Assembly (NCBI GenBank): GCA_934491515.1
Contig: CAKSTF010000019.1
Location: forward strand, 1-30,535
Length of the DNA stretch: 30,535 bases
Reading direction: 5' to 3'
Source of the DNA: an uncultured Eubacteriales bacterium
GTDB taxonomy: Bacteria; Bacillota; Clostridia; Oscillospirales; Acutalibacteraceae
Shown here: in pieces, positions 16,399-23,692 of the stretch
Layout of the letters: the number at the start of each line of letters is the position of its first letter
Numbering within the stretch: the first letter of the stretch is position 1
Translations under genes and position numbers: made by a program
Notes under the pieces: model-generated
What the model saw: the letters and a program-made list of their open reading frames with translations, nothing else
The model's database searches: none
Told to the model about the DNA's origin: nothing

Positions 16399-16973
16399 AA
16401 ATCATTCTTCCTTTCCGGCCCTTTTGGCGGCGATTCGGGCAGATAATACACGCCGAGCATTTTTCGCAGTTTTACGGTTGCATCGTGAATACGGCTTTTG
16501 ACGGTCTTTGGTTCAATACCGAGCCTTTCGGCAATTTCATTTGTTGTAAGACCTTCCGAATATTTAAGCCGTATAACGATTTCCTGCTTTTGCGGCAAAG
16601 TTTTCGCTGCGGCTGCGATTTCCTCGCACTGAATTTTCCGTTCGATTTCTTCGGCAATATCCGTTTCGTCTTTTAAGGAAATATCATCTGTATCCGAAAA
16701 AGAAATGCGGCGTTTTCTAAGGCAGTCGATATAACTGTGTCTTGCTATGGTAACAAGCCATGTGCCGAAAGAGGCTTTTGCGCTGCAATCAAATTTTTCA
16801 ATGTTCTGAACCGCTTTTAAAAAAGTTTCCTGCGTTATGTCTTCGGTGAGTTCTTTGTTTCTGGTCGTTTTAAGAAGGAAACCGTAAACGTAGTCGTAAT
16901 ATAAGCGTATAAGCCGGTCAAATGCTTCGCGGTCGCCGCGCAGGCATTTTTTTATTAAATTTTTTTCGTTCAC
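16395..16973 (-). CDS. ECF-type RNA polymerase sigma factor
   Basis: A 192-residue sigma-70 family protein with only regions 2 and 4. Region 2 spans about 16-90 (AFDRLIRLYYDYVYGFLL, EDITQETFLKAV, WLVTIARHSYIDCLRKRR), and region 4 about 126-173 (LPQKQEIVIRLKYSEGLTTNEIAERLGIEPKTVKSRIHDATVKLRKML in outline, with the helix-turn-helix at 143-163). The start is GTG with AGGAGG 6-8 nt before it. It leads the three-gene operon with a two-helix membrane protein and a zinc-ribbon sensor-like protein, which suggests control by a signal at the membrane. Two candidate promoters lie upstream, one SigA type and one ECF type that could be autoregulatory. Confidence 0.93.
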   Translation of the reverse strand: MNEKNLIKKCLRGDREAFDRLIRLYYDYVYGFLLKTTRNKELTEDITQETFLKAVQNIEKFDCSAKASFGTWLVTIARHSYIDCLRKRRISFSDTDDISLKDETDIAEEIERKIQCEEIAAAAKTLPQKQEIVIRLKYSEGLTTNEIAERLGIEPKTVKSRIHDATVKLRKMLGVYYLPESPPKGPERKNDL

Positions 16974-17011
16974 CGTTTCCTCCTCCTTGTTTTTATTGTT
17001 CTGTCTTGTTA

Positions 17012-17080
17012 TACGCAGTTTAAATGATTTGGTTGGAAAAAATCTGATTTTATTATATATGAATAACGTATTTTCCGCAA
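17012..17080 (-). promoter_or_regulatory. Tandem candidate promoters of the ECF sigma operon (SigA type and ECF type)
   Basis: On the minus strand: TTGCGG (17075-17080), 17 nt, TATAAT (17052-17057), a good SigA promoter. Closer to the gene is TCCAAC (17032-17037), 16 nt, CGTA (17012-17015), which matches the AAC/CGT core and spacing of SigW-like ECF promoters. The second would allow the sigma factor to drive its own operon; it is a short motif and could be chance. Confidence 0.5.
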
Positions 17081-17157
17081 CGCCGCTTTTTATACTTTAT
17101 TTTCCCTGTAAATTTTTCGGGTCTTTTCGGGGAAAACTTATTTTTGGGTGAAGAAAA

Positions 17158-18390
17158 ATGAAACTGTTAAGAAACGGAATACGGGCGGTATTTTTTATTT
17201 GTTTGCTGTTTGCGGGCGCCGTATTTACGCTTGTGGCGGTGTTAAGCGCCAAAATTTCAAAGAATTATAAGATAAACACGGGAGAGGTTTTCAGCATAGA
17301 GAGTCTTATACCCCTCACCGCGGAACCGGTTACCGCAGACGCAGGTTATGTGCCGGATAAGGCCGGAGACAGTTATGAAGTGGACCTTAAGATATTCGGG
17401 CTTATTCCTTTTTCAACCGTAAACGTAGAGGTGGTGGACCGCACATACGTTAACGTTTTAGGACAGCCTTTCGGTATGCGTATATATACCGACGGCGTTT
17501 TGGTGGTGGATATAAACGACGTAACTTCCGAAAACGGAAAAGTTAACCCCGCAAAAGTTGCGGGTATAAGAAAAGGCGATTATATACTTTCGGTAAACGG
17601 TAAAAAGATATCCTGCAACGAAGAACTTTCGGAACTTGTGACAGCGTCCGGCGGCGAAAAAATGAAGTTCGAGATAATGCGTGAAAAGACAAAGATGTAC
17701 TTTAATGTAAAACCCGTAAAGGACAGGTCCGACGGCGCTTACAGAATAGGTATCTGGATACGCGACAGTTCTGCCGGCATCGGCACGCTTACTTTTTACA
17801 GTCCGGCTACCGGTATTATGTGCGGACTCGGTCACGGACTTTGCGACAGCGATACCGACGAACTGCTTAAAATAGAATCGGGGCAAATGGTATCGGCGGA
17901 AATACTTGCCGTGAAAAAAGGCAAAAAAGGGGAACCCGGCGAACTTAAAGGCAGATTTACCTATAATGTGCTTTCGGGCGTTTCCTTAAATTCCGAATGC
18001 GGCATTTACGGCACTGCCGCGGGAACGATTTCGGGCGCAAATCTCACGCAGATTGCTTTGCGGCAGGAAGTACGCGACGGCGATGCGCAGATACTCTGCA
18101 CGGTGGAAGGGGATACGCCAAGTCTTTATTCCTGTAAGGTAAAACGCCACGGCAACGGTTCGGAACAAAATCTGACCGTTACGGTTACCGATGAACGACT
18201 GCTTGAAAAAACGGGCGGAATAGTGCAGGGAATGTCCGGCAGCCCTATAATACAAAACGGAAAACTTATAGGCGCCGTTACCCATGTGCTGATAGAGGAT
18301 CCTACATCCGGCTACGGAATATATGCCGAAAAAATGCTTGAAGAATCGGAATCAGCGGCGAAGGGCGGCTTGAAACAAAAAGCATCCTAA
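17158..18390 (+). CDS. spoIVB: SpoIVB, PDZ-containing serine protease of sporulation signalling
   Basis: SpoIVB is made in the forespore, secreted into the intermembrane space, and cleaves SpoIVFA to release SpoIVFB for pro-SigK processing. The 410-residue product has an N-terminal membrane helix (11-33), a PDZ-like domain at about 105-190 (GVLVVDINDVTSENGKVNPA, GIRKGDYILSVNGKKI), and the S55 peptidase domain with the expected triad: His226 (GHG), Asp345 and Ser360 in GMSGSP. Asp-to-Ser spacing (15) equals that of the Bacillus enzyme. It suggests the organism sporulates or recently did. The usual neighbours recN and spo0A are not here. The ribosome site is weak (GGGTG), and no clear SigF/SigG promoter could be assigned in the 184-nt gap upstream. 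Confidence 0.94.
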   Translation: MKLLRNGIRAVFFICLLFAGAVFTLVAVLSAKISKNYKINTGEVFSIESLIPLTAEPVTADAGYVPDKAGDSYEVDLKIFGLIPFSTVNVEVVDRTYVNVLGQPFGMRIYTDGVLVVDINDVTSENGKVNPAKVAGIRKGDYILSVNGKKISCNEELSELVTASGGEKMKFEIMREKTKMYFNVKPVKDRSDGAYRIGIWIRDSSAGIGTLTFYSPATGIMCGLGHGLCDSDTDELLKIESGQMVSAEILAVKKGKKGEPGELKGRFTYNVLSGVSLNSECGIYGTAAGTISGANLTQIALRQEVRDGDAQILCTVEGDTPSLYSCKVKRHGNGSEQNLTVTVTDERLLEKTGGIVQGMSGSPIIQNGKLIGAVTHVLIEDPTSGYGIYAEKMLEESESAAKGGLKQKAS

Positions 18391-18398
18391 AATTCGAC

Positions 18399-18426
18399 TT
18401 GACAAAACCGACACAAGGGGTATAAT
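18399..18426 (+). promoter_or_regulatory. SigA promoter of the ABC/HMA operon
   Basis: TTGACA (18399-18404), a 16-nt spacer and TATAAT (18421-18426), both perfect hexamers, 9 nt after the spoIVB stop. Such a strong promoter is expected to need repression; an operator begins at the next base. Confidence 0.85.
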
Positions 18427-18456
18427 AAATACGGTTAGCATAGACTAACCGTATTT
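18427..18456 (+). promoter_or_regulatory. DtxR-type operator 1 of the ABC/HMA operon, in an extended palindrome
   Basis: The core GTTAGCATAGACTAAC is at 18434-18449. It lies in a longer inverted repeat with 12-nt arms, AAATACGGTTAG (18427-18438) and CTAACCGTATTT (18445-18456), starting right after the -10 box and so covering the transcription start. The same palindrome may also weakly terminate read-through from spoIVB. The core matches three sites at the feo operon. Confidence 0.75.
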
Positions 18457-18468
18457 ATTTGTATATCT

Positions 18469-18484
18469 GTTAGCAACTGCTAAC
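18469..18484 (+). promoter_or_regulatory. DtxR-type operator 2 of the ABC/HMA operon
   Basis: GTTAGCAACTGCTAAC, with perfect 6-nt arms (7 nt counting the inner A/T pair). It starts 35 bp after the core of operator 1 and ends just before the ribosome site GAGAGGTGG, so bound repressor could also hinder elongation. Confidence 0.75.
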
Positions 18485-18499
18485 TGAGAGGTGGATCTT

Positions 18500-19201
18500 A
18501 TGGCTGTAGTTGAATTAAAGAATGTTAGCCGTGTATATGTGTCGGGCGATCACGAGCAAAAGGCACTTGACGGCGTAAGTATGGAACTTGAAGAGAGAAA
18601 ATTTGTTGTTGTTTTAGGACCCAGCGGCGCCGGCAAAAGCACCCTTTTAAACCTGCTCGGCGGTCTTGACAGTCCTACAAGCGGAAAGATTTATGTAGAC
18701 GGTCAGGATATATCCTCTCTTTCAAACAACGAACTTGCAAAGTACCGCGCGCAGAAAGTCGGGTTTGTTTTTCAGTTTTACAATCTTGTGCCTACTCTTA
18801 CGGTGCACGAAAACGTGTCGCTTGTAAAAGAAATATCCGAAGACGCGTTTTCAGCCACCAAGATGCTTGACGAGGTAGGTCTTTCGGATCACCTTAAGAA
18901 CTTTCCGGCGGAACTTTCGGGCGGCGAGCAGCAGCGTGTTTCGATAGCGCGCGCACTGGCAAAAAATCCGAAGATTCTGCTTTGCGACGAACCTACGGGC
19001 GCTCTTGACTCGGAGACGGGCGTTATGGTGCTTAAACTTTTGCTTAAAATGGCCAAAGATTACGGAAAAACGATTATTATTGTTACCCATAACCAGAACA
19101 TAGCCAAAATGGCAGATACCGTGATAAGGGTAAAGAACGGTAAGATTATATCAAAAGAAGAACAGGCAAACCCCGCAAGCGCGGATGAAATCGACTGGTA
19201 A
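18500..19201 (+). CDS. ABC transporter ATP-binding protein, MacB/LolD type
   Basis: The 233-residue ATPase has Walker A GPSGAGKS at 40-47, Q-loop Gln92, signature LSGGEQQR at 139-146, Walker B ILLCDEP at 159-165 and a typical switch histidine near 195 (THNQN). It belongs to the MacB/LolD/FtsE-like class, which works with FtsX-fold permeases as a mechanical (type VII) exporter or remodeller rather than an importer. GTG at 18491 is in frame, but it falls inside the ribosome site GAGAGGTGG, so the ATG at 18500 is chosen. The permease follows after 32 nt. The promoter carries two DtxR-type operators, which suggests expression under metal limitation. Confidence 0.93.
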   Translation: MAVVELKNVSRVYVSGDHEQKALDGVSMELEERKFVVVLGPSGAGKSTLLNLLGGLDSPTSGKIYVDGQDISSLSNNELAKYRAQKVGFVFQFYNLVPTLTVHENVSLVKEISEDAFSATKMLDEVGLSDHLKNFPAELSGGEQQRVSIARALAKNPKILLCDEPTGALDSETGVMVLKLLLKMAKDYGKTIIIVTHNQNIAKMADTVIRVKNGKIISKEEQANPASADEIDW

Positions 19202-19233
19202 TTTGCTGCCGCGTTTCTTCGGAAGGTGAGTAT

Positions 19234-21513
19234 ATGCTATTTAAAAAGTTATGGCGAACAATAGGACTTTATAAGTCGCAGTTCATTTCTATGATAATAA
19301 TGATATCTTTGGGTATCGGTATATTTATCGGATTCAATATGGAGTGGTATACCATAGAAAAAAACGTTTCCGATTTTTTTGATAAAACAGGTTTTTCAAA
19401 TTACCGCATTGTGTCCGAAACGGGATTTACCGCGGAACAACTTGAAAAGGTTGAAAAAATAGACGGTGTGGAGCGTGCTGCGCGGTACATAAGCACCACG
19501 GTAGACGTTAAAGAGCGCAGCGGCGATACGTTGGCGCTTTGCGTTACCGAAAAAAGCGACGTTTCCGGTATGTACAGAATTTCGGGCGAAACATATAACG
19601 AAAAAAGCACCGACGGCGTTTGGCTTTCTTCAATTTATGCGGAAAAGAATAATTTCAAAGTGGGCGACAGCATAACCCTTGCATATAAAAATATCGAAGT
19701 AAAGGGAAAGATTCTCGGCCTTATAAAGTCGGGAGAAAATCTTATCTGTGTGCGCGATTCTTCGCAGCTTATGCCTGATCAGAATACCCACGGGTACTGT
19801 TATATTTCTCCGGCGGCATACAAAAAAGCGTTCGGCGCCGAGTACTATCCGCAGATACATGTAATATCTGATTTAAGCCGTAAAGAATTTGTGCAGCGCG
19901 CCGACAGCGCTCTCGGCAAAACGTCGCTTATACTTACAAGGGACGAGGTTACCGCCTCCGCCGGTTCCGACGGAGAGATACAGGAAGGCAAGACCATGGG
20001 CTCGGTTTTACCGGTTATGTTCCTGCTTATTGCGTTCCTTACCATGATAACAACCATGCACAGGCTTGCCGCGAAAGAAAAGACGCAGATAGGCACGCTT
20101 AAAGCACTCGGTTTCAAGGACAGGCGCATAATTCTTCACTATACTTCGTATTCGCTGATGATAGGAATTATAGGTTCGGCTCTCGGTATAGCGCTCGGAT
20201 ATGCCGTTGCATACTATATTATGAACCCAAACGGAATGATGGGAACTTATATGGATATGCCCACATGGCATTTGTATATACCGCCGTTCTGCGTGGCTGC
20301 GGTAATACTTGTAATATTACTGTTTACCTTTACCGGATACCTTTCGGTAAAACAGATGCTGAAAGGCACCGCTGCCGACGCTTTGCGCCCGTATTCACCC
20401 AAAAAAGTAAAACCGCTGCTTATAGAAAGAACTTCGCTTTTTCATAAACTTTCTTTCGGAACGCGTTGGAATATGCGTGATATAATGCGCCATAAATCGC
20501 GCACTGCAATGAGCCTTCTCGGAGTAATCGGCTGCACGGTAATAATTATATGTGCGCTGGGTATGAGAAACACCATGGACGAGTTTCTTGATACTTACTA
20601 CCAAGACGCCGCAAATTACAAATCGCGGATCTATATTTCCGATGAAGCGGATACCGAAAAGCGAAAGGCGCTTGCAGAAGAATACGGCGGCGATTGGAGT
20701 GCAACGGTCAGCGTTCAGATAGAGGAAAAGGCGGTATCGCTTGATATCTATAACACTCCGAACGGAAAAGTAAAATTCCCGAAAGAGGGCGAGGGGTATT
20801 TTGATCTTGCGGATGACGGCGCGTATGTCTGCCGCAGAATATCCGATGAATACGGACTTAAAACCGGCGATAAGTTCACGGTAAGCCCTTACGGTTCGGA
20901 TAAAAAATACCAACTTAAAGTGGCGGGCATTACAAGAAGCGTTTCTGAAAATATCGTGATTACCCCCGCTTATGCCGACTCCCTTAAAATTCCTTACAGT
21001 ATTGATTCGATATACACCGATACACTTAAAGAGGATGTAAAAAAAGACGCGGCTGTTAAAAGCATACAGTCAAAACAGATGATAATGGATTCTTTCGACA
21101 GTTTTATGAGTATAATGAACGCGATGATAATCCTGTTCATAGGCGGTGCCGCGCTTATGGGCGTTGTTGTGCTTTACAATCTCGGCGTTATGAGTTATAC
21201 CGAGCGCTACCGCGAAATGGCGACCCTTAAAGTCGTTGGCTTTAAGGACGCAAAAATAGGCGGACTGCTTATCGGGCAAAATATGTGGGTAACCCTTATC
21301 GGTATTATAATAGGTATTCCGTGCGGTGTGTATCTGCTTGATTTTATGATTAAAAAACTCGCTTCGGAATACGAACTGAACACGGTTATAGCGTTGCCTA
21401 CTTATGCCGTTACGATTTTGCTGACCTTTGCGGTTTCAATGGTTGTAAGCCTTATGGTGGCAAAGAAAAACAAAAAAATTGATATGGTTGAAGCACTTAA
21501 AGGTGCCGAATGA
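19234..21513 (+). CDS. ABC transporter permease with two FtsX domains and extracytoplasmic domains
   Basis: The 759-residue partner of the preceding ATPase. It has a membrane helix at about 17-38, a large extracytoplasmic MacB-like domain (about 45-250), an FtsX module of three helices (about 256-375, with KEKTQIGTLKALGFKDRRI, the coupling loop), then a second helix near 425-447, a second extracytoplasmic domain (about 450-615) and a final three-helix FtsX module (about 625-755, with YREMATLKVVGFKDAKI). It is thus a tandem duplicate in one chain, giving eight helices and probably acting as one full permease. The substrate is unknown. It is followed after 9 nt by an HMA-domain gene, which links it to metals. 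Confidence 0.9.
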   Translation: MLFKKLWRTIGLYKSQFISMIIMISLGIGIFIGFNMEWYTIEKNVSDFFDKTGFSNYRIVSETGFTAEQLEKVEKIDGVERAARYISTTVDVKERSGDTLALCVTEKSDVSGMYRISGETYNEKSTDGVWLSSIYAEKNNFKVGDSITLAYKNIEVKGKILGLIKSGENLICVRDSSQLMPDQNTHGYCYISPAAYKKAFGAEYYPQIHVISDLSRKEFVQRADSALGKTSLILTRDEVTASAGSDGEIQEGKTMGSVLPVMFLLIAFLTMITTMHRLAAKEKTQIGTLKALGFKDRRIILHYTSYSLMIGIIGSALGIALGYAVAYYIMNPNGMMGTYMDMPTWHLYIPPFCVAAVILVILLFTFTGYLSVKQMLKGTAADALRPYSPKKVKPLLIERTSLFHKLSFGTRWNMRDIMRHKSRTAMSLLGVIGCTVIIICALGMRNTMDEFLDTYYQDAANYKSRIYISDEADTEKRKALAEEYGGDWSATVSVQIEEKAVSLDIYNTPNGKVKFPKEGEGYFDLADDGAYVCRRISDEYGLKTGDKFTVSPYGSDKKYQLKVAGITRSVSENIVITPAYADSLKIPYSIDSIYTDTLKEDVKKDAAVKSIQSKQMIMDSFDSFMSIMNAMIILFIGGAALMGVVVLYNLGVMSYTERYREMATLKVVGFKDAKIGGLLIGQNMWVTLIGIIIGIPCGVYLLDFMIKKLASEYELNTVIALPTYAVTILLTFAVSMVVSLMVAKKNKKIDMVEALKGAE

Positions 21514-21522
21514 GGTGTTTTT

Positions 21523-21792
21523 ATGTTTAAAAGCGTACTTAAAATCGAGGGTATGGCGTGCGGTATGTGTGAAGTGCATATAAACGATTGCATAAGACGT
21601 CAGTTCCCCGTAAAAAAGGTTTCTTCCTCTTTCAAGAAAGGGGAGACAGTGGTAATTTCCGAATCTCCGCTTGACGTTGAAAAAGTAAAGGCGGCGGTTG
21701 CAGCCACAGGGTACAGGGTGCTTGAGGTTTCACAAAGCGAAGAGACACCGACTGAAAAACACGGCTTGTTTGCAAAGTTTAAAAAGCACTGA
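21523..21792 (+). CDS. HMA-domain (heavy-metal-associated) small protein
   Basis: An 89-residue cytosolic protein with the ferredoxin-like HMA fold: strand VLKIEGMACGMCE with the metal-binding pair Cys13 and Cys16, the helix VHINDCIRRQF (where classical chaperones have a similar helix), and the C-terminal AAVAATGYRVLEV typical of the family. A charged tail (about 73-89) follows. HMA proteins carry Cu(I) or other soft metals, some bind Zn or haem-related ligands. It starts 9 nt after the ABC permease and is last before a terminator, so it is part of the DtxR-site operon. Whether it hands metal to the transporter or buffers metal is not visible. Confidence 0.9.
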   Translation: MFKSVLKIEGMACGMCEVHINDCIRRQFPVKKVSSSFKKGETVVISESPLDVEKVKAAVAATGYRVLEVSQSEETPTEKHGLFAKFKKH

Positions 21793-21796
21793 AATT

Positions 21797-21838
21797 AAAA
21801 AACTCCTTTTAAGCCAAGCGGCTTAAAAGGAGTTTTTT
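21797..21838. terminator. Bidirectional terminator between the HMA gene and the alcohol dehydrogenase gene
   Basis: A perfect stem of about 19 bp: AAAAAACTCC TTTTAAGCC (21797-21815) with its complement at 21820-21838, loop AAGC, T run at the end, and A run at the start that becomes a T run on the minus strand. Confidence 0.92.
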
Positions 21839-21845
21839 AGTCAAT

Positions 21846-23012
21846 TTACAGGCTTTCTTTAAGAATTTCGATAATTTCGGATTTGTCAAGCACTTTGTAT
21901 CCGCCGTCTAAAATAAACGTGCTTTCGGCTATGCCGTCAAGCATATCTGCGGTGGCGCCCAATTCCGAAATGTTCATAACAAGACCTATTTCACGCATCC
22001 AGTTTTCCATTGCGGTAAGACCTGCGTCTGCAAGTTCCGTTTCTGTTTTGCCGGCGGGGTCAATATCCCAGACATTCTTTGCGAAACGCGCGAATTTTGC
22101 CGTGCCGTACGGGCAGATATGCCTGTAATAGGGAAGTGAAACGGCTGAAAGCGTCATACCGTGGGTGGCGTTTGTGTATGCGCCTACCGCCTGTCCTATC
22201 ATGTGTACCATCCAGTCGGTTGTTTTCCCTTTTGCGATAAGCGTGTTAAGCGCCCAGGTGGCGGTCCACATAATGTTGCTGCGCGCTTCGTAATCCTGCG
22301 GGTTTTTAACTGCCGCGCGCGAGGAAACTATAAGCGATTTCATAAGCCCTTCGGCAATATAGTCGGAAGTGTTGTCGTCTGTGCCGGAAAAATACTGTTC
22401 GCAGATATGATTGAAAATATCGTAAATGCCGGCTACCATCTGATATTTAGGCAGCGTATATGTGTAAACGGGATTCAAAACGGCAAACTTCGGGAAAACG
22501 TTTTCCCCGAAAACGTGGCCGATCTTAAGTTTTTGTTCCTTGTTTGTGATAACGGCGCCGCCGTTCATTTCGGAACCCGTTCCCACCATCGTAAGCACGC
22601 AGCCCACGGGGATTATTTTGTTGTCAACATCCTCCATACGCAGATAATACTTCTCCCACGGGTCGGTGTCGCAATAAGCCGATACCGAAACTGCCTTTGC
22701 GTAGTCGCATACCGAACCGCCGCCTACGGCAAGTATCAGGTCAACCGCGTTTTCCTTTGCAATTTTACAGCCCTCGTATAGTTTTTCGGTTGTCGGGTTC
22801 GGCATAACGCCGCCGTCCTCAAAAACGGTCTTTCCGGCGGATTTAAGCACGGATATTACCTGATCGTAAATGCCGTTCTTTTTTATCGAACCGCCGCCGT
22901 AACAAAGCATAACGTTGTTGCCGTATTTCTGCAGTTCGCCGCTTAAAAAGTCAAGCGCGTTTTCACCGAAATACAGTTTTGTAGGGTTACAGAACGAAAA
23001 ATTGCCTAACAT
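21846..23012 (-). CDS. Iron-containing alcohol dehydrogenase (BdhA/YqhD-like)
   Basis: A group III alcohol dehydrogenase of 388 residues, expected to reduce aldehydes such as butyraldehyde with NAD(P)H in fermentation. The dinucleotide-binding GGGS lies at 97-100, and GTGSEMN at 145-151. The metal ligands expected for the family are present: Asp198, His202, His270 and His284 (in YDIFNH, WMVH and NATHG). It lies 23 nt behind the DtxR-type repressor gene and should share its transcript; the ribosome site GAAGG is weak and 10 nt from the ATG. An iron enzyme co-expressed with an iron regulator is notable, though fermentative dehydrogenases also appear next to unrelated genes. Confidence 0.93.
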   Translation of the reverse strand: MLGNFSFCNPTKLYFGENALDFLSGELQKYGNNVMLCYGGGSIKKNGIYDQVISVLKSAGKTVFEDGGVMPNPTTEKLYEGCKIAKENAVDLILAVGGGSVCDYAKAVSVSAYCDTDPWEKYYLRMEDVDNKIIPVGCVLTMVGTGSEMNGGAVITNKEQKLKIGHVFGENVFPKFAVLNPVYTYTLPKYQMVAGIYDIFNHICEQYFSGTDDNTSDYIAEGLMKSLIVSSRAAVKNPQDYEARSNIMWTATWALNTLIAKGKTTDWMVHMIGQAVGAYTNATHGMTLSAVSLPYYRHICPYGTAKFARFAKNVWDIDPAGKTETELADAGLTAMENWMREIGLVMNISELGATADMLDGIAESTFILDGGYKVLDKSEIIEILKESL

Positions 23013-23035
23013 ATCGAAAGACCTTCAGTGTATTT

Positions 23036-23401
23036 TTATTTTTTAAGCGCGTGGCGCTTTATGGCGTCGAAAGATTCATCGCTTATATAATGCTCCATTT
23101 TGCAGGCGTCTTCGGAAGCTGTTTGTTCGCTGACACCCAGTTTCTTTAAAAATTCGGTAAGCAGGGTATGCCGTTCGTACACCTTTTGAGCCCTCTCGGT
23201 TCCGCTTTGCGTAAGGTGCAGATAACCGTCCCTGTCAACGGTAATGTAACCGCCTTCCTTTAAAAGTCCCACGCCGCGGCTTACGCTGGGCTTTGAAAAG
23301 TTCATATACTCGGCAACGTCAAGCGAACGTACCGCACCGGTCTTTTTTGAAAGAAGATATATTGTTTCGAGATACATTTCTCCCGATTCCTGTAAATGCA
23401 T
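23036..23401 (-). CDS. DtxR-family metal-dependent repressor, short form with iron-type primary site
   Basis: A 121-residue repressor with a winged helix (about 20-64; recognition helix near SKPSVSRGVGLL) and the dimerisation helices. Aligned by eye to DtxR, the primary site 2 ligands are all kept: Met9 (DtxR Met10), Cys100 (Cys102), Glu103 (Glu105) and His104 (His106). Bacillus MntR has Asp at the Met position, so this favours Fe(II) sensing. Ancillary site 1 keeps His78 but has Thr82 and Ser96 where DtxR has Glu83 and His98. The third, SH3/FeoA-like domain is missing, as in MntR. It is divergent from feoA-feoA-feoB and cotranscribed with an iron alcohol dehydrogenase. It is the obvious candidate to bind the GTTAGC-N4-GCTAAC palindromes. 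Confidence 0.93.
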   Translation of the reverse strand: MHLQESGEMYLETIYLLSKKTGAVRSLDVAEYMNFSKPSVSRGVGLLKEGGYITVDRDGYLHLTQSGTERAQKVYERHTLLTEFLKKLGVSEQTASEDACKMEHYISDESFDAIKRHALKK

Positions 23402-23458
23402 AACAGATGCCTCACTTTCTTTAAATAGCGCACGCTTTTTGCGCGCTGCTCTTTGTAT

Positions 23459-23487
23459 ATTATAATACTTTTGATGCCTTATTTCAA
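23459..23487 (-). promoter_or_regulatory. SigA promoter of the DtxR-type repressor and alcohol dehydrogenase
   Basis: On the minus strand TTGAAA (23482-23487), a 17-nt spacer and TATAAT (23459-23464). No GTTAGC palindrome overlaps it; the nearest is 62 bp upstream of the -35 box, so direct tight autorepression is not obvious. Confidence 0.8.
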
Positions 23488-23548
23488 GTAATTTAAAGGC
23501 TGCAGAACGTTCATTGAATGCAAATAGGTGATTTTGTACAACAAATCA

Positions 23549-23564
23549 GTTAGCATACGCTAAC
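23549..23564. promoter_or_regulatory. DtxR-type operator A in the divergent region
   Basis: GTTAGCATACGCTAAC, perfect 6-nt arms around ATAC. It lies 58 bp upstream of the feo -35 box and 62 bp from the repressor -35 box, so it may act on either gene set from a distance or be a nucleation site. Confidence 0.7.
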
Positions 23565-23621
23565 AGAATTGTTTTATCTCTACAAAGTTTTCAAAATCCC
23601 CGATTTTTCGTCTTTTTTTGC

Positions 23622-23650
23622 TTGACTAAACAGGCAATCGGATATATTAT
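23622..23650 (+). promoter_or_regulatory. SigA promoter of the feoA-feoA-feoB operon
   Basis: TTGACT (23622-23627), a 17-nt spacer and TATTAT (23645-23650). The likely start (about 23657) is next to operator B. Confidence 0.82.
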
Positions 23651-23658
23651 AGTATCGG

Positions 23659-23674
23659 GTTAGCAAGGGCTAAC
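23659..23674 (+). promoter_or_regulatory. DtxR-type operator B of the feo operon
   Basis: GTTAGCAAGGGCTAAC, perfect 6-nt arms, 8 nt after the -10 box and over the probable transcription start: a position suited to repression. Confidence 0.78.
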
Positions 23675-23692
23675 CAAAATTAAAGCGTCTCG

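Noticed and set aside
17041..17157. SigF or SigG promoter for spoIVB
   Set aside because: GTATT with a TTATACT-like -10 is present, but the -10 matches the SigG consensus poorly; no firm call.
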